Positions 1 through 11,687 of a stretch of DNA of 64,000 nt are shown here, one piece after another. Numbering within the stretch: the first letter of the stretch is position 1; each line of letters starts with the position of its first letter. The DNA comes from Thermothielavioides terrestris NRRL 8126 (taxonomy: Eukaryota > Ascomycota > Sordariomycetes > Sordariales > Chaetomiaceae). The stretch is taken from NCBI RefSeq assembly GCF_000226115.1, contig NC_016462.1, forward strand, positions 124,001-188,000. The letters are read 5' to 3'. A model generated the notes under the pieces. The model ran no database searches. It worked only from the letters and a program-made list of their open reading frames with translations, and was not told the origin of the DNA. The position numbers and the translations under genes are program-made.

Positions 1-1095
1 GGCTTGTTACCGAAATCCTTCTTTAGGACTATATAGTAGAACCTAGCGAATTACATTGCTAGCATAGCTATATACTTATCATTGTGACTGAAATCTATAT
101 ATATATAAGTAAATGCTTTGCTTATAGTAGCGATATACTTGTTTATAGCTTTAGTTAGACGTCGAGAGTACTTATATAATATATAGGTTTCCTAAAGCTC
201 TAGGATATAGTATAGCTCTATCGCTATATCCTCCTTATTATTGGCGTAATTAGCACTATCGTCGTTGGAGACGTCTAGGTCGTCGTTAGTTGTAGTAGCC
301 TCGTTTTCTAACGTAATATATAGAGCTTGCTAGACTTCTTAACGCTATATATTAGCGGAGGTAACGTTGCTAGCTTCTAGATACTTGATCCCTAGTGTAT
401 ATTATAGAGGCTATTCCCCTTCTATATACTTATAAGTTAGGAGAGTTCCTAAGCGCTTTTATATAGCGTCGTTGTTTAGCGCTTCGTTATAGTCCTTATA
501 GACGTCCTATTCGTTGTTAGACACTATGATAGGGTCTATAGTAACGTTCTACTACCGCTCTTTACAAGTGGTCTCTAAGCTATTTTAGATTACTTTGGCT
601 ATATTAGCTTCTTTAGTGGCTATCATTTCGTTGTTTTACGCAGTTCTAGAAGCGACGTTCTCGGTTATAGCTTAATAGGACGTATATACTTGTATAGTAT
701 ATAAAGGAACATTAGGCGTATTATCAGCTCTTTTTATACCTTCTACTTACTTAGTAGCGAGATAAGCGCTTTCCCTCTTCTAGGTACTAGCGGTATAGCC
801 TTTAGTAGGCGTCTTTCATATATAAGGAGGCATCTTATATACGACGAAGGCTAGTCGGATATCTCTCTCTATAATATCGATATAATCGTACTCGAGCGCT
901 TTACTACTCGATAACGTTAGTAAGCTAAGAGAATCGACTATATAGTCGCCTCTTTCGTTAACGTAGACACTATAAGAATATATAGCAGATTATTTCAAGT
1001 TACGAATATAGTATAAGCGTATACTAATTGACAATAGCTTATATAGATATATATAGCTTAGTGATAAAAAGGTCTAACGATCGATCGTATAGCGA
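1..1095 (-). pseudogene. Unidentified degraded reading frame B, cut by window edge
   Basis: One minus-strand frame can be followed from about 1095 down to base 1 with many stops (mostly TAG/TAA, plus TGA), nearly all explainable as CAG/CAA/CGA or TGG codons changed by C-to-T mutation. A possible start Met lies near 834 (MPPYI), but plausible coding sequence (for example VYVNERGDYIVDSL) also lies upstream in the same frame. The predicted protein is hydrophilic, rich in Asn, Asp, Glu and Thr, with an acidic stretch around 230-300. No catalytic motif, zinc knuckle or membrane segment is visible. It sits beyond the chromodomain end of the gypsy element at 1627-8570 and is divergent from frame A. 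It could be the gag of another minus-strand retroelement that continues left of the window, or an extra gene of the gypsy. I do not recognise it. Confidence 0.35.
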
Positions 1096-1097
1096 AT

Positions 1098-1625
1098 ATG
1101 AATAACTATGATAAAGAATTATTAGAGAAGATAGATATATTGAGGTTAATATATAAAGAGAAAGGAAATTGTAGTAGCCTATATTAGGCTATTTTAGAAG
1201 TAAATAAAAACAATAGTGTAATGTCTATAGCCGATAAATAGTGTTACTATCTAGCGGTAGCTAGAGAATAGAACATTGTACCTTCGAGGCTCGAAGCCCT
1301 ATACCTTTATAGCAATAGGATAGCTTTCCCTAACCATTTGTAGATCAAGGTTAGTAGCGAATCTATATATAGGAAAACTAGAATAAGTAGAGTGCTTAAC
1401 GAACTAAATAACTATAGTTTTATAACTAAAAGCGTTAGTAATATCTAAGTAAAGGGTAAAGGGAAGAAAAACTAGGAGATCTATAAGATAGAGGACGACG
1501 TTTATACGTCTAATAGTAGTATAGCAGTAATAGATATATTGAAGTAAATATATTCTAATAAGGAAAATATAAGTAAATGAAAGGAAGAGAGGGAAATAGG
1601 AAAGAAGGAAAGAGAAAGTCAATAA
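1098..1625 (+). pseudogene. Unidentified degraded reading frame A, about 175 codons
   Basis: From an ATG at 1098 to a TAA at 1623-1625 one frame of 176 codons can be read. It holds eight internal stops: five TAG, two TAA and one TGA, all explainable as CAG, CAA and CGA after C-to-T change, as expected for RIP of a once-open frame. The start reads MNNYDKELLEKIDILRLIY; the middle has a mixed basic/hydrophobic helical character (KTRISRVLNELNNYSFI) and the C-terminal third is lysine- and glutamate-rich. No known motif is recognised; a small DNA-binding or structural protein would fit the composition, but that is a guess. It is convergent with the pol frame of the gypsy to its right and divergent from frame B. 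The opposite strand also has a short open stretch (1404-1622), judged less likely because it is dominated by Leu, Phe, Tyr and Ser. Confidence 0.35.
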
Positions 1626-1639
1626 CAGTATAGCTATTA

Positions 1640-4600
1640 GTAGTCGTTGCCCTTCCTCTGTAGTAGCTTGACAACAACTCGGCTCTAGGATTAAGGAATC
1701 TCCTTTACTTCTTCCTATTCCTTAATAGCGATACCCTTGTTATAGTATTCCTTCTTCTAGTCGATAGGGTACGCCTTCTTATACTTCTCAACAAGTTCCC
1801 TAGCACTGTCAATAAGCTAGATACGTAGGATCTACTAATCGTCTTTAGCAATAAATCCTTTCTATCGTATTAAATACTCGACCTTAGGTCTTTAGTTCCT
1901 TTAAATGATATACTATTGTACAATTCTCTCGACTTCCTAATACTCGTCTCTATCAATAATTATAGGGCTAGGAGGTTCTACGTTATAGCTAAAGAGGTCT
2001 TTCCTTTAATCTAGCTTTTATAACTAGGAAACTGAAACTATAGGATAGACTTTCCAACTAGCTAGAAAGTCAAGCTTATAGACGTTCCTATCGATTTTAT
2101 AGACAATCTTAAATAGTCCTACCTACTATAGTAACTACTTTCGTTTAGGCTTTTCTAGGAGATAGTATCTATCGTATAGTCGTAGGTAAACGGTATCTCC
2201 TACTTTAAACTTAGTAGGTATATACTTATCGTTATAATATATCTTTACGATAGCGCCTATATAATCAATCTATTTCGCTACTTCCTCCTAGTACTACTGT
2301 CTAAGGACACTAATAGCTTTAGCGAAGGTAATAGTACCCTTTTCACAGTGAAGTATATCTAAGATAGAATATAGTTTAAAGCTATATACTAACTTGTTCA
2401 ATGATCTTCCGATAGTGACTATAAGCATATTATTAAAGTTATACTACAATATAAAGAGAAGTAGAGGCTATAGTGTTCCTAGTTTTTTTATAGCTTCTAT
2501 ATAGATAGCGATTTCTATCGTCTAGTTTATCTTTTCTAATTGACTGTCTATCTAGGGATAATAGGCTATTGAGAAAAGGAGGCTAACGCTTAGGATATAA
2601 AAGATTTCCTTCTATAGGTTAGAGGTAAACTTAGTATTTTAGTCGCTAATGATTTATACTAGGAGTCTCTAATCTATATATATTAGCGCTCTAAGAATTA
2701 TAATTGTCTATTTCTCTACTAATATTTCGTTGTTTCTAGCTATAAGAAGCTTCTTCTTACTAAATTTGTAGGTGATAGTGTATATAGCGTTAAAGATTAG
2801 ATACTTTTTTATTAACTACGGTATCCCTTCGAAGGATATAGTAGGTAAACTGACGATAAAATCTATAGTAATAGTATAGAAAGGCTATAGCGATATTCGA
2901 ATTAGCTAAAGGTCTCTAGGCTTCGGTTCTCTTAAGGTCTAGTTTTCTCTATATATAGGGCAGTGCTAAACGTATTTATATACTATCTAGCGCTTTTAGT
3001 TAAATATAAATATTAAGAGGTTCACTATTATATTGTCTATACTAAAGTAGTAAATGTTGTTATATATAATAGTAAAGATATCTTTAATATAGCTACTAGG
3101 GATATAAAGCTTCTTCGCTCCTTTGTAGTCAATATAGTAGAGGAGACTATCCTTTAGTTCGTAGAGTCTAAGCTATAGCTTTTAATATTACTTTCTTTAT
3201 AGCTCTCCTTTTTACTTTTTGTATTCTCTCTACTTAGTGATCTTCTTAGCTTGTTCTTCTATATTATAGAGACTCCTAATAATCTTGTTATACTAACGGT
3301 TGTTAGAGTAAGCTATAGTCAGTTTAGCTTTGAACTTGTTACTAATAACTAGTTCGAAGGTATTAGTGTCTATAGTATAGTATTCCTTAGTGTTGATCTA
3401 GATAGCGGACTAAATGTCCTCTAGTTCGTCGATAGTATCTTAGGTTTCGTCAAGGGCGTCCTCCTCGAAGGTCGGTAGATATAATAAGGCATCTAGTACA
3501 ACGTTAAGCTTTCCTAGTATATAAAAGATATTGAGGTCGAACTAAGATAACTAATTTATAGCGTTAGTGAGCTTTAGGTTAGCCTTTATAAGGTCTATAG
3601 TAGCGAGAGATATATACTTTACAATGCCTCTAGTCGCTATATAGTCTATTAGGATATTTATAGGGTATTGGTTTAACTATACTATTTTCTAGAGCTTCCT
3701 AACTGCTTATACAATAGTAGCGACTTCTATTTCTATACTCCTATACTTCCTTTCTATATTGGAAGTCAAGTAGAATAAAAATATAATAGGCTAGATCTCG
3801 CTACTTAAGATATCTTAGCTAGGGATACTAGTACTATCCTATTCGCTATAAAGTTGAAAGACGATTATTCTATATTCTTTGCCGCTTATATCGAGCTTAA
3901 TAAATAGCGATTTATTAGGACGATAATAATATAGGAAGTACTGCTTATATAGGTGTTCCTATAGCAACCTAAAGGACTCTAGTTCTACTAGTATAGGCTC
4001 GAATTTAGCATTTAAAGTAAATACTTTCTTAACGTTCTTCGACTTAGCGATAGGAAGGTCTCCGTTTACTCTCCCTTAGGCAAAGAGCTTAGTCTTATAG
4101 TCCTATAAGGGCTATACTTTTGCTATATACTATAGGATGCCTTTATATAGCTATCTAGCTATACTAAGATACTATTCTAAGGTCTTAAGGGTATTAGGGA
4201 ACTTAAGTTTCTTAAATATAGCGATCTTATTGTCTATCTTAGCTACTCCTTTGCTATTGACTATATAGCTAAGAAGTTTTACTAATAGATAGGCTATAAA
4301 GGATTTTTCTATTAAAATGTAAATATATACCTTGTTGAGGATGTTAAGAACCGTCTTAATATACTTGAGGTACTCCTCTATATTCTTACTAGCGATAATA
4401 ATATCGTTGATATAGGCGTAGACAAAGTGCTTATACTTATAGAATAAGCGGTCTATAAAGCGCTATATAAAAGCTAGCGAGTTTTTAAATTCTATTAGTA
4501 TAACGTTTAAGCGTTCTAAACCTCTAGGATTAATAACTACTATATAGTTACAATGTTCTTCTATAACTAAAAGCTAGAAGAAGAATCTAAAGGCGTTGAA

Positions 4601-5930
4601 TACTATAAAGATTATATTGCCTATTATTATATTTATAATATCGTCTTAGTTAGGCAATAGGTATATATCTAGTACCACTAATATATTTAGGGGCTAGAGG
4701 TCCACTATAGCTCTGCCTTTCGTTTTTCTAGCAACTGTATAGTAGACTACAAAGACTAGGTAAGCGATAGGGGTTAGCTAGTCTATAAAGTCTATCTTTC
4801 TTTATATATATAGTTTATTGTATTCTTCGTCGACGATCACTTGGTCTTTAGTACTTAGCGGATAAATCTAAATAGGCTTGAGCTAATTCTATTATTCGTC
4901 GATAAGCAGAATTCTCATCTTCTGATCCTCTAGTATAGGGACAATGCTATAGTTATAGAAGACGTTATACTTGTCTAGCAATACCTTTATCTCTTCTATA
5001 TACCGTTTATCCCTGCTATAGACATTTACCTCTATTGCTAACTTGATATATAGGATGTCGTCTAGTCTCTCAATACTATAGGATAGTATATAGAACTCCT
5101 ACTTAGTAGATAGCTTGTACTTATCCTCTATTAGTGTCTTTGTTATTAGTTCCTTACCACTAGGCTTATATTATATAGTTGTCATTATCTATATATATTT
5201 GTTGTCTATAACGTTATTCTAGGTCTACTATATAAAGTTCTATACTATTGCTTAGATATCCTCCTCTAGGCTATACTAGAGGAGGTATCTAGTATACTAT
5301 CCTTCGACAATGGTGATTAGGCGAACGGTATTGTTCCTTATAATAGCCTAGTGTACACTCTTTGTATCTACAATAGCGTCTAGTATACCCTCGATATATA
5401 AAGCAAAGTAGAGCTTACGTTTCTAGCTACCTAGATTGTTGTTATCAATGTCTATAAGCTCGAATATAGTCTTAATTAGGTGTTCTATTATAGGTATAAC
5501 TATTATAGTATTCGCGGCTTTCACCTTCTAGATTATTCTCTTCTATTCTATATACACTCTCACCTTTATATTATAGACGGACTAGAAGTAATAGGTAGAT
5601 ATATTAAGGTTAATCTTTACTCTATTACAGAGTATAAAGTTAGTTTTAATCAATAGTTTCGCTCCTAAACCTTCAATGATATTGGCTATTATAGTGAAGT
5701 AACTGTCTATATTAGTACTATAGACTATTCCTCGGATATAGAAGTTAAACTCAACTTACTTCTTAACTTTAGTATAGGCTCTAACGCCTTTGATAAAGTG
5801 TAGCTTTATATCAATCTAATGTAGGTTCTTTGCCTATTTAGAGATAAACTCCTTGTCGACGAGGTTAATATTACTACTAGTGTCAAAGTAAACCTTGGTG
5901 CCTAGCTTACCTAGGTTTACACTAATATTG
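1640..5930 (-). pseudogene. pol: Gypsy chromovirus pol: protease, RT, RNase H, integrase, chromodomain
   Basis: Protease: the minus strand reads VYFDTSSNINLVDKEF around 5925-5870, where DTS stands for the active-site DTG after a G-to-A change. RT: HFVYAYINDIIIASKNIEEY around 4440-4380 carries the Y-x-D-D box as YIND, followed by the usual EKSFIAY and LKFPNTLKTLEQYLSIAR region near 4300-4160. RNase H follows near 4000-3700 (IIVFQLYSEQ, then a REYRSIEIEVATIV-like end). Integrase: IDFIVSLPT near 2850, IISDQNTKFTSNL near 2640 and a YHPQTDGQ-like block at 2575-2515 (read YYP*IDSQLEKIN) supply the D,D,E core. Chromodomain: EVERIVQ*YII and EYLIR*KGF at about 1960-1860. Stops are almost all TAG/TAA at expected Gln or Trp sites. 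Enzyme function is certainly lost. Confidence 0.85.
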
Positions 5931-5999
5931 ATTATAAGGTATATAGCTTGTTTATCTAATACTTTCAATAGCGATATATATAGCTATACTTCTATAATC

Positions 6000-8540
6000 T
6001 GTCCTTTAGTCAATGTAAAGTTTACGTTTTTACTATTAAGCTTGTCCTTGTTGTTACTAAGGTTGTGCTAGTAGTCTATTTAAGGTTATATAGGTTTATA
6101 CTTGTCTTCGTCGCCGTCGTTAGCTATATATTTAAAAAGCTTACAATATATTGCGAAGACTCTGCTATAGGTGGTACATTGCTAAATCTATAGGAACTAT
6201 TATAGTAGTTTATTCCAACTTAGTCTAGGCTAGCAAAAGGTATAATATAAGTAGTAAGAACTATTGGCTTCCTTATCTTCTAATTCTTTGTCTTTAGCTT
6301 CGGTATTATATTTGTCGACAAGAATGTACCTAGTCTTCTCTAGCATTTTATAATAAAGGTTAGCGTCTTTGTCGTCTTCTATCACTATAATCTTACTATA
6401 GTATAAGAAGGTACTATCTTTGAACTGCTTCTTATATATATATATCCAAATCTATTAAAGTCGTTGAGGTTATCTTCTTTAGTTGCTATTGTCGCCTCTT
6501 CTCTAGCTGTTGAATAGTCTAACTCCTCCTCTATAATCGTTAAATAGTTAGTATCCTCTTCTATATCTAGTTGTACTATAGAAGTTTCAGTTACTAAATA
6601 GCTATACTTAGTTACTATCTCTACGCCAATTGTTTCTAGGTCGCTAGGGCTTATCTCTATCTCTTCTCTAAAGATCGTAATATCCTCTTCTACCTCTTTC
6701 TATCTAGAAGGCTCTACTATCCTCCTAGTCGTTTCCTTATCCTTCGTCGTTGTACTCTATATCTATATTGTTGGCAATAGGACTATAGCCGATAATACGG
6801 CCCTTGGCGACGTCTTAGCAGAGCTTGTCTCTAACAATATATACTTTAGTGTCGAGAATACTAAGGAATACGTCTATCTCTATAGTTATATCTAGTTTAG
6901 GGTACAACTAACGAAGTTCTAGATAAAGGCAGTTGTATAGGCGTATTAGACGTTGCTCTTTAGTAGTATTTCCCTAAATATATATATATTTAAAGTATTC
7001 TATAGTAAATTTCTAGACTAGCTTGTTTTTATAGTTGTCCTTTGTAATATATTGGTTTTCGTTTAGCTATTTCTCTACTTTATATCTCTTAATACTAAAC
7101 TCCTTTTTTAAACGTTTGATCTACACTTTTATAGATATAGTCAATGCTACCTTTTCTATAGTAGAGAGCTACTACTTATATTATTATAGCGCTAATCCTC
7201 GAAGTAGGGTCTATATCTCTATATATAGGGTCTCTTCTCTTACTAAGTAATATCTAACGACCTAATCTATCTATTTAACCTAAAGGTTGACGTCCCTATA
7301 ATATAGCTACTATTTATTGTACTATAGGTCCTAGGGTTCCTTAGATTTGTTCTCTATATCTAGCTAGAAGAGACTAGTATCTTAAATCTTCTATTTCGAT
7401 ATAGGTATAGACGGTTACGAAGATATAGTACTTCTATCCTTGGTTTTAGGCTAACGGTCTTCTACGCCTATAGCCCTATTCACCCTTTTGATTATAATAT
7501 TTAGATTCTCTATTATTCTAGCCATCTAGGTAAGAAAGTCCTATATAGTAAAAGTGGCCTAGATATCTATAGCTTTAGCTACTTATCTAGAGGGTCTAGC
7601 TCTTTGTTTAAAGGGTCTAGCTACTTGTCCGTATAGTAGGCTTAGCATCTTTTAGAATAGTAAAGAGACATTAGAATCGACTAAACTGTCTATATATTCT
7701 ATTCTAGGGTTCTAGACGACTATACCTAGTTTAGGAAGCTTAGATAGGTACTAGGATAGTTGGCTAGGTATTTATAGTAGTAGCTAGGGAACTTAGTCGA
7801 AAACGCTAATTAGCTAGACTATTAGAAATAATAGATCTTCCTCTTTAGATTGTTGGTTCTAAGGCGACAGATCCTATAATCCTTTTAGTAGCCCTTAATA
7901 GCGTCTATTAAGATTATAGCTACTAATAATATAGGTTTTATATCTCTATTAAAGAATAGTTAATATATCTTAAGGCTCTAGTTGCTCCTAGAAGGTTAGG
8001 CTTAATAGAGTTGTTAGCTAGTTCTTAGTCGGATTATATCTAGTTCTTACTAATATCTTTAGCAGTATAGCTAGTCCTAGTTATTGATCGTTGGTCCTCT
8101 AAGACTTTAGGGTCTCTAGCGGTCCCTGACTCTCTAGTACTAAAGTCTCTAGCATTTCTTAAATTAAGTCCTTAGTCTCTAAGGTAGCGTCTTTGATCCT
8201 AAGGTCTAGGATAAGGTTCTTACTAATAGCTATTTAGACTTTATACCTAATAGATATAAGATAAGCGTATAGAATATAGTTGTTGAGTATCTAAGAGGGA
8301 GGATACTCTACGATATATAGTGTTTCGGTATACTATTGGGCGTAGGCGTCTCCTTCTAATACCTTTTTAAGTAATGCTATAGCTTCTAGGTATTGGAGTT
8401 CTTAGGAATTGATAGCGGTTATCTACTAGACGTTATAGGTAACCTCAAAGTCCTTAATAAACTTAAGTGTCTACTATATATCCCTATAGACGTTGGCGTT
8501 TATAAGGCTTAGATCTATCTAGCTTCTAACTCCTTATAAG
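6000..8540 (-). pseudogene. gag: Gypsy chromovirus gag region, degraded
   Basis: On the minus strand a gag-like frame can be followed from about 8510 (NVYRDI**TLKFIKDFEV, where ** stands for likely Trp or Gln codons) into ITAINS*ELQYLEAIALL and DAYAQ*YTETLYIVEY near 8400-8300, consistent with a capsid-type region. Further down the frame is heavily broken, with Glu- and Asp-rich low-complexity stretches around 6780-6480. A CCHC knuckle should lie before the protease; the sequence near 6230-6150 has clustered Tyr codons that may be former Cys (TGT/TGC to TAT/TAC), but I could not fix the spacing. No intact start codon remains. The short plus-strand open stretch at 7035-7250 lies inside this region and looks like a shadow. 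Confidence 0.6.
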
Positions 8541-8570
8541 TATTTAGTACTAGAATAACAGTAGCTAGGT

Positions 8571-8983
8571 TGTAAACCAGTTCGTTATAAATCGTATACT
8601 TCGAAGCTTGCTCCTTTACAAAGGAGCAATATCTGCCTTAGGTACTACTCTATACAACTTACTAGGCGTAACTTATAATGCCTTCTAAGCTAAGCTTAGC
8701 TCCCCTCGAAGGGAAGCGAATAGGTCTAAATCGTTAGTAGGCACCACTTATTATACGTAGATGGTCCTTGGTGACCATCTAGCGGTAAACGTATAAGGGT
8801 GAGAAAGATCAATGCCTCTTAGCCTTGTTAGCTAATAAGGCGGTACTCTTGAACACTAATATATATTATAAAAGTATGTTGATGTAGTCTGTCTTCCTAC
8901 GAGGGGATTCTAGGTAAGGTTCCCTTTTTAAGGGAATGCTCATTACCCCTGACCGCAGTGCGGTTATAGGTGCCCTTGCCACA
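8571..8983 (-). repeat. Putative 5' LTR of the chromovirus, unusually rich in hairpins
   Basis: The block begins TGTAAACC and ends GCCACA on plus, that is TGTGGC...GGTTTACA on minus, the TG...CA form of an LTR, and it abuts the first readable gag sequence. It shows milder RIP than its neighbours and contains at least seven inverted repeats: 8608-8629 (10 bp stem, 2 nt centre), 8688-8701 (14 bp palindrome), 8701-8714, 8759-8780 (8 bp stem), 8822-8841 (20 bp near-palindrome), 8920-8936 (7 bp stem) and 8952-8964 (6 bp stem). No second copy is present in the window, so the LTR call rests on position and TG/CA ends only. An independent hairpin-rich insertion is the alternative. Confidence 0.5.
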
Positions 8984-8994
8984 GTTGTGTGTGA

Positions 8995-11640
8995 TATAGG
9001 GCCTAGCGAGCTCTAGAGCGCTATAGTATACATTTAGAAGGCGGAGACGCTAGTAGGGCGCTTCTTCCTTGCTTTATAGGCGTAGTACAATAGTATATTC
9101 GACCGAGATTGGCCTAAAGAGTCTTTCTATAATACTATACCTATTGACTAGGAGGTTAGTAGTATTGAGATTACTAAGATTGTAAGTTGTATAAGATTAA
9201 ATAAGGTGCTTAGCGAAGACCTTCTTATTAATAAGTTCCTTAAGGCCTATGATAAGGAGGGTAAACTATTGGAGGTACTTACAATAGTTATACGTATTTG
9301 CTTCTAGCTAGCGCATTTCCTATATAGATTCTACGCTATATAGGTAGTAGTCCTTAGGAAGCTAGGGAAGTCTCTAGAGTAGTTGAAGGAAGTAGGGGTA
9401 TACCGTTTAATATCGCTATTTAGCGTAGTAGGTAAGATTATCGAGGTAGCTATTATAGACTAGGTAATATATATAGCCAAGGCGTATAAGCTGCTCCTAG
9501 AGATATAGATAAGCTTCTAGTAGTATAGGTCTACCAAGGTAGTAATTTAAGTGGTGACCAATATAGTAAAGACGGTATAGGCGTATAGCGCCTATACTTT
9601 GCTACTACAATTGGATCTGAAAGGTGCCTTCGACTAGGTCGACTAGGTCTAGCTATTGTATATACTCTAGGAGATAGGCTTCGAGAGAAGGCTAGTTATA
9701 CTTCTAAAGAGCTACTTTAAGGATTGTATAGTATATCTATAGTTCGACAAGATTATAGCTAAGCCGACGACCCTATAGTAGGGTACGCTATAGGGTTCGC
9801 CGCTATTACTAGCGCTATTTATCTTCTTTATTACCCCCCTATTCTATACCCTTAAGATATATACTAGGCTCTTAACAGTTGGGTATATAGATAACATTAA
9901 CCTTCTTATATTCGGATAGGATATACTAGCGTACTACTATATACTAGAGAGAGGGTTTACTAAATATAAGAAATAGGCTATAGAACAAGGGATATAATTC
10001 GAATTGACGAAGAGCGAGCTTATCTACTTTATAAGAGTGCAGTAGCTATATATAGAGGTCGTTAATATCCTTGGCGAAGGTTAGCTAGGGCTTACGCTTA
10101 TAGAGTTAGCTAGGTTCCTAGGTGTATAGGTAGACTATAAGCTTTTGTTTTAAGTATATAAGAAGGCGGTTAAGGCTAAGATAGCTATATAGAAGTTTGC
10201 CCTTATAAGACTTATAGCGAAGACGTATAGGGTATATATCGTATAAGCTTAGAAGATCTATACGAAGGTTATTAGGAGCGTCCTATCGTATAGAGTAGTA
10301 GCGTAGTATATACCGACGCTAGTTTGAGGGACCTCCTATAGGATTATATATAGCTTTAGTACAATGTAGTTAGGCTACCTCTAGGTAGTTACTAACGTAT
10401 ATAAGGCTACGCTAGTCTACAACTTAGAAAGTAAGACCTAGGTGCCCCTTATCGATCTATACCTCAACTGCTAGGCGGTATATACCAAATAGAGGCTTTA
10501 GAAAACTAGGCTTATATAGCTTCTATACGATGTCTATATAAAGGTAGTATCGAAGTTGAAGAGGTAGCGTTATATATACTATACCCTAGTGGCGAGGCTA
10601 GCTATAGGAGAGTCCTCTATAGAATAGAGGCAAATATAGGCCAAGGGCTAGCTCCTTATATACTATCTAGTAGTAGTAGTAGAGGTATAGAACAAGAGTA
10701 ATAAGGACGACGATTGGAGGCCCTAAGAGCTATAGCTTTACATTAACGTAGATATAGCTATAATAGAGGAATAGAAGGTGTATAGAGAGCTATAGATACG
10801 CTATATAGACGCTAGGAGGCTAGAGAGGGCGTACTATAGAGAGGCGGCGGACCTATATACCTTTGAACCCCTTGCCTAAGTGCTATAGGTGTACAAGGAT
10901 CTTAGTAAAGCGTAAAGCTCCCTCTTTATATAGGTATAAACTAGGGCTATTGGCCTTAGGTAGTTCCTATTTTAGAAGGGGATGCTAAATATGCCTATAC
11001 CACTTTATCGCTATAGCGAGGTACCTAAGACTATCGCCCACTTTACAATACATTATAGGGACCCTACGGTTACTATAGGAAGGCCTTATATCTAAGATCG
11101 ATATACACTATTTACATTGTTTAGAAGTAGGAGAGGCGCCTAGAGGCTTATAAGATAGCTAATGTATATTAGACGTCTATAGGAGTTCTAGCTAGCGTTT
11201 AAACTAAATGTCGAGGGCAAGGTAGAATATAGGGGATTAGCTAAAAGCTCTATAAATACGTAATAGGAGCGTAGTAGCTAGGACAATACGGTAGGGGAGC
11301 CTCTAGTAGCTAGCTATGAGGACTAGGGTATAGGCGAAAGGTATAAAAGGAAGAAGAAGAGGTGTAGGAAGGTTAGCCTCTAGCTGCCCCCCTCGAGTAT
11401 ATAGTACACCTAGCGGCTATAGTACTCGCGCTAGGAGCGTATCGTATATATAAGTAGTGTATAACGGGCTATATAGGCCGCTATATCTCTGTCGCTATTA
11501 GGCTAGAAAGGTAAGTTCTAGCGAGTTGGAGAGAAGGAACTAGGGAGGCCCGCCCTATATAGCGGGAACGTAGTGTGGGCGCTGCGTATAAGTGGTGTAT
11601 ATAGAGGTGGAGGGACCGCTTGCCCTTAGTGGCGAGGCGC
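8995..11640 (+). pseudogene. LINE ORF2 remnant: reverse transcriptase and C-terminal Cys/His region
   Basis: ORF2 of the LINE supplies the enzyme for target-primed reverse transcription. This copy retains the RT fingers and palm and the C-terminal putative zinc region, but the apurinic-type endonuclease is missing because of 5' truncation. The palm block reads Q(G)TPQGSPLSP-like near 9776-9815, followed by the YIDN box. The C-terminal part continues through DRYTLFTLF and a basic, Arg-rich segment (about 11330-11370). Dozens of TAG codons occupy expected Trp or Gln sites. Confidence 0.8.
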
Positions 11641-11663
11641 TAAGTGCCTCTTCGGTATAAGAT

Positions 11664-11687
11664 TAATAATAATAATAATAATAATAT
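11664..11687 (+). repeat. TAA-repeat 3' tail of LINE
   Basis: Eight TAA/AAT units close the LINE at 8995-11687. The same sequence AGATTAATAAT ends every 3'-complete copy, in keeping with I-like LINEs that end in short tandem repeats rather than poly(A). Confidence 0.9.

Larger units (their letters stand above)
1627..8983 (-). mobile_element. Ty3/gypsy chromovirus, minus strand, 3' LTR not seen
   Basis: A RIP-degraded LTR retrotransposon read right to left: gag (about 8540-6000), aspartic protease (about 5930-5835), RT and RNase H (about 5000-3560), integrase (about 3060-2400) and a chromodomain (about 1960-1790). The order protease-RT-RNase H-integrase places it in Ty3/gypsy, and the chromodomain makes it a chromovirus. 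The likely 5' LTR is the hairpin-rich block 8571-8983. No matching 3' LTR is found to the left; instead two unknown frames fill 1-1625, so the element either runs off the window or was truncated. It differs clearly from the gypsy family at 13446-20766 and 31804-36815 (different RT and protease sequence, no LTR similarity seen). Confidence 0.85.
8995..11687 (+). mobile_element. 5'-truncated Tad1/I-like LINE, RT half and TAA tail
   Basis: The copy starts within the end of the endonuclease region (similar to 45490 and 63430) and runs to a TAA-repeat tail at 11664-11687. RT: LDLKGAF is readable at about 9612-9635 with the following Trp codons turned to TAG, and the catalytic box reads YIDNINLLIF at about 9885-9910 (YVDD in the family). 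After the RT, a Cys/His region at about 10990-11065 reads PLYRYSEV...HFTIHY, where Tyr codons stand for former Cys of a C-x-C...H...C motif common in fungal LINEs. No RNase H domain is seen. RIP stops occur throughout. Its tail meets minus-strand LINE sequence at 11684, so it inserted into, or was joined to, another LINE. Confidence 0.85.

Noticed and set aside
1404..1622. 72-residue open frame on minus
   Set aside because: It overlaps frame A on the other strand, is dominated by Leu, Tyr, Phe and Ser, and has no motif; it looks like a shadow.
7035..7250. 71-residue open frame on plus
   Set aside because: It lies antisense to the degraded gag of the chromovirus and has no recognisable content.
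8984..8995. Target-site duplication of the chromovirus
   Set aside because: The opposite end of the element is not in the window, and the bases beside the putative LTR do not match the LINE junction clearly.
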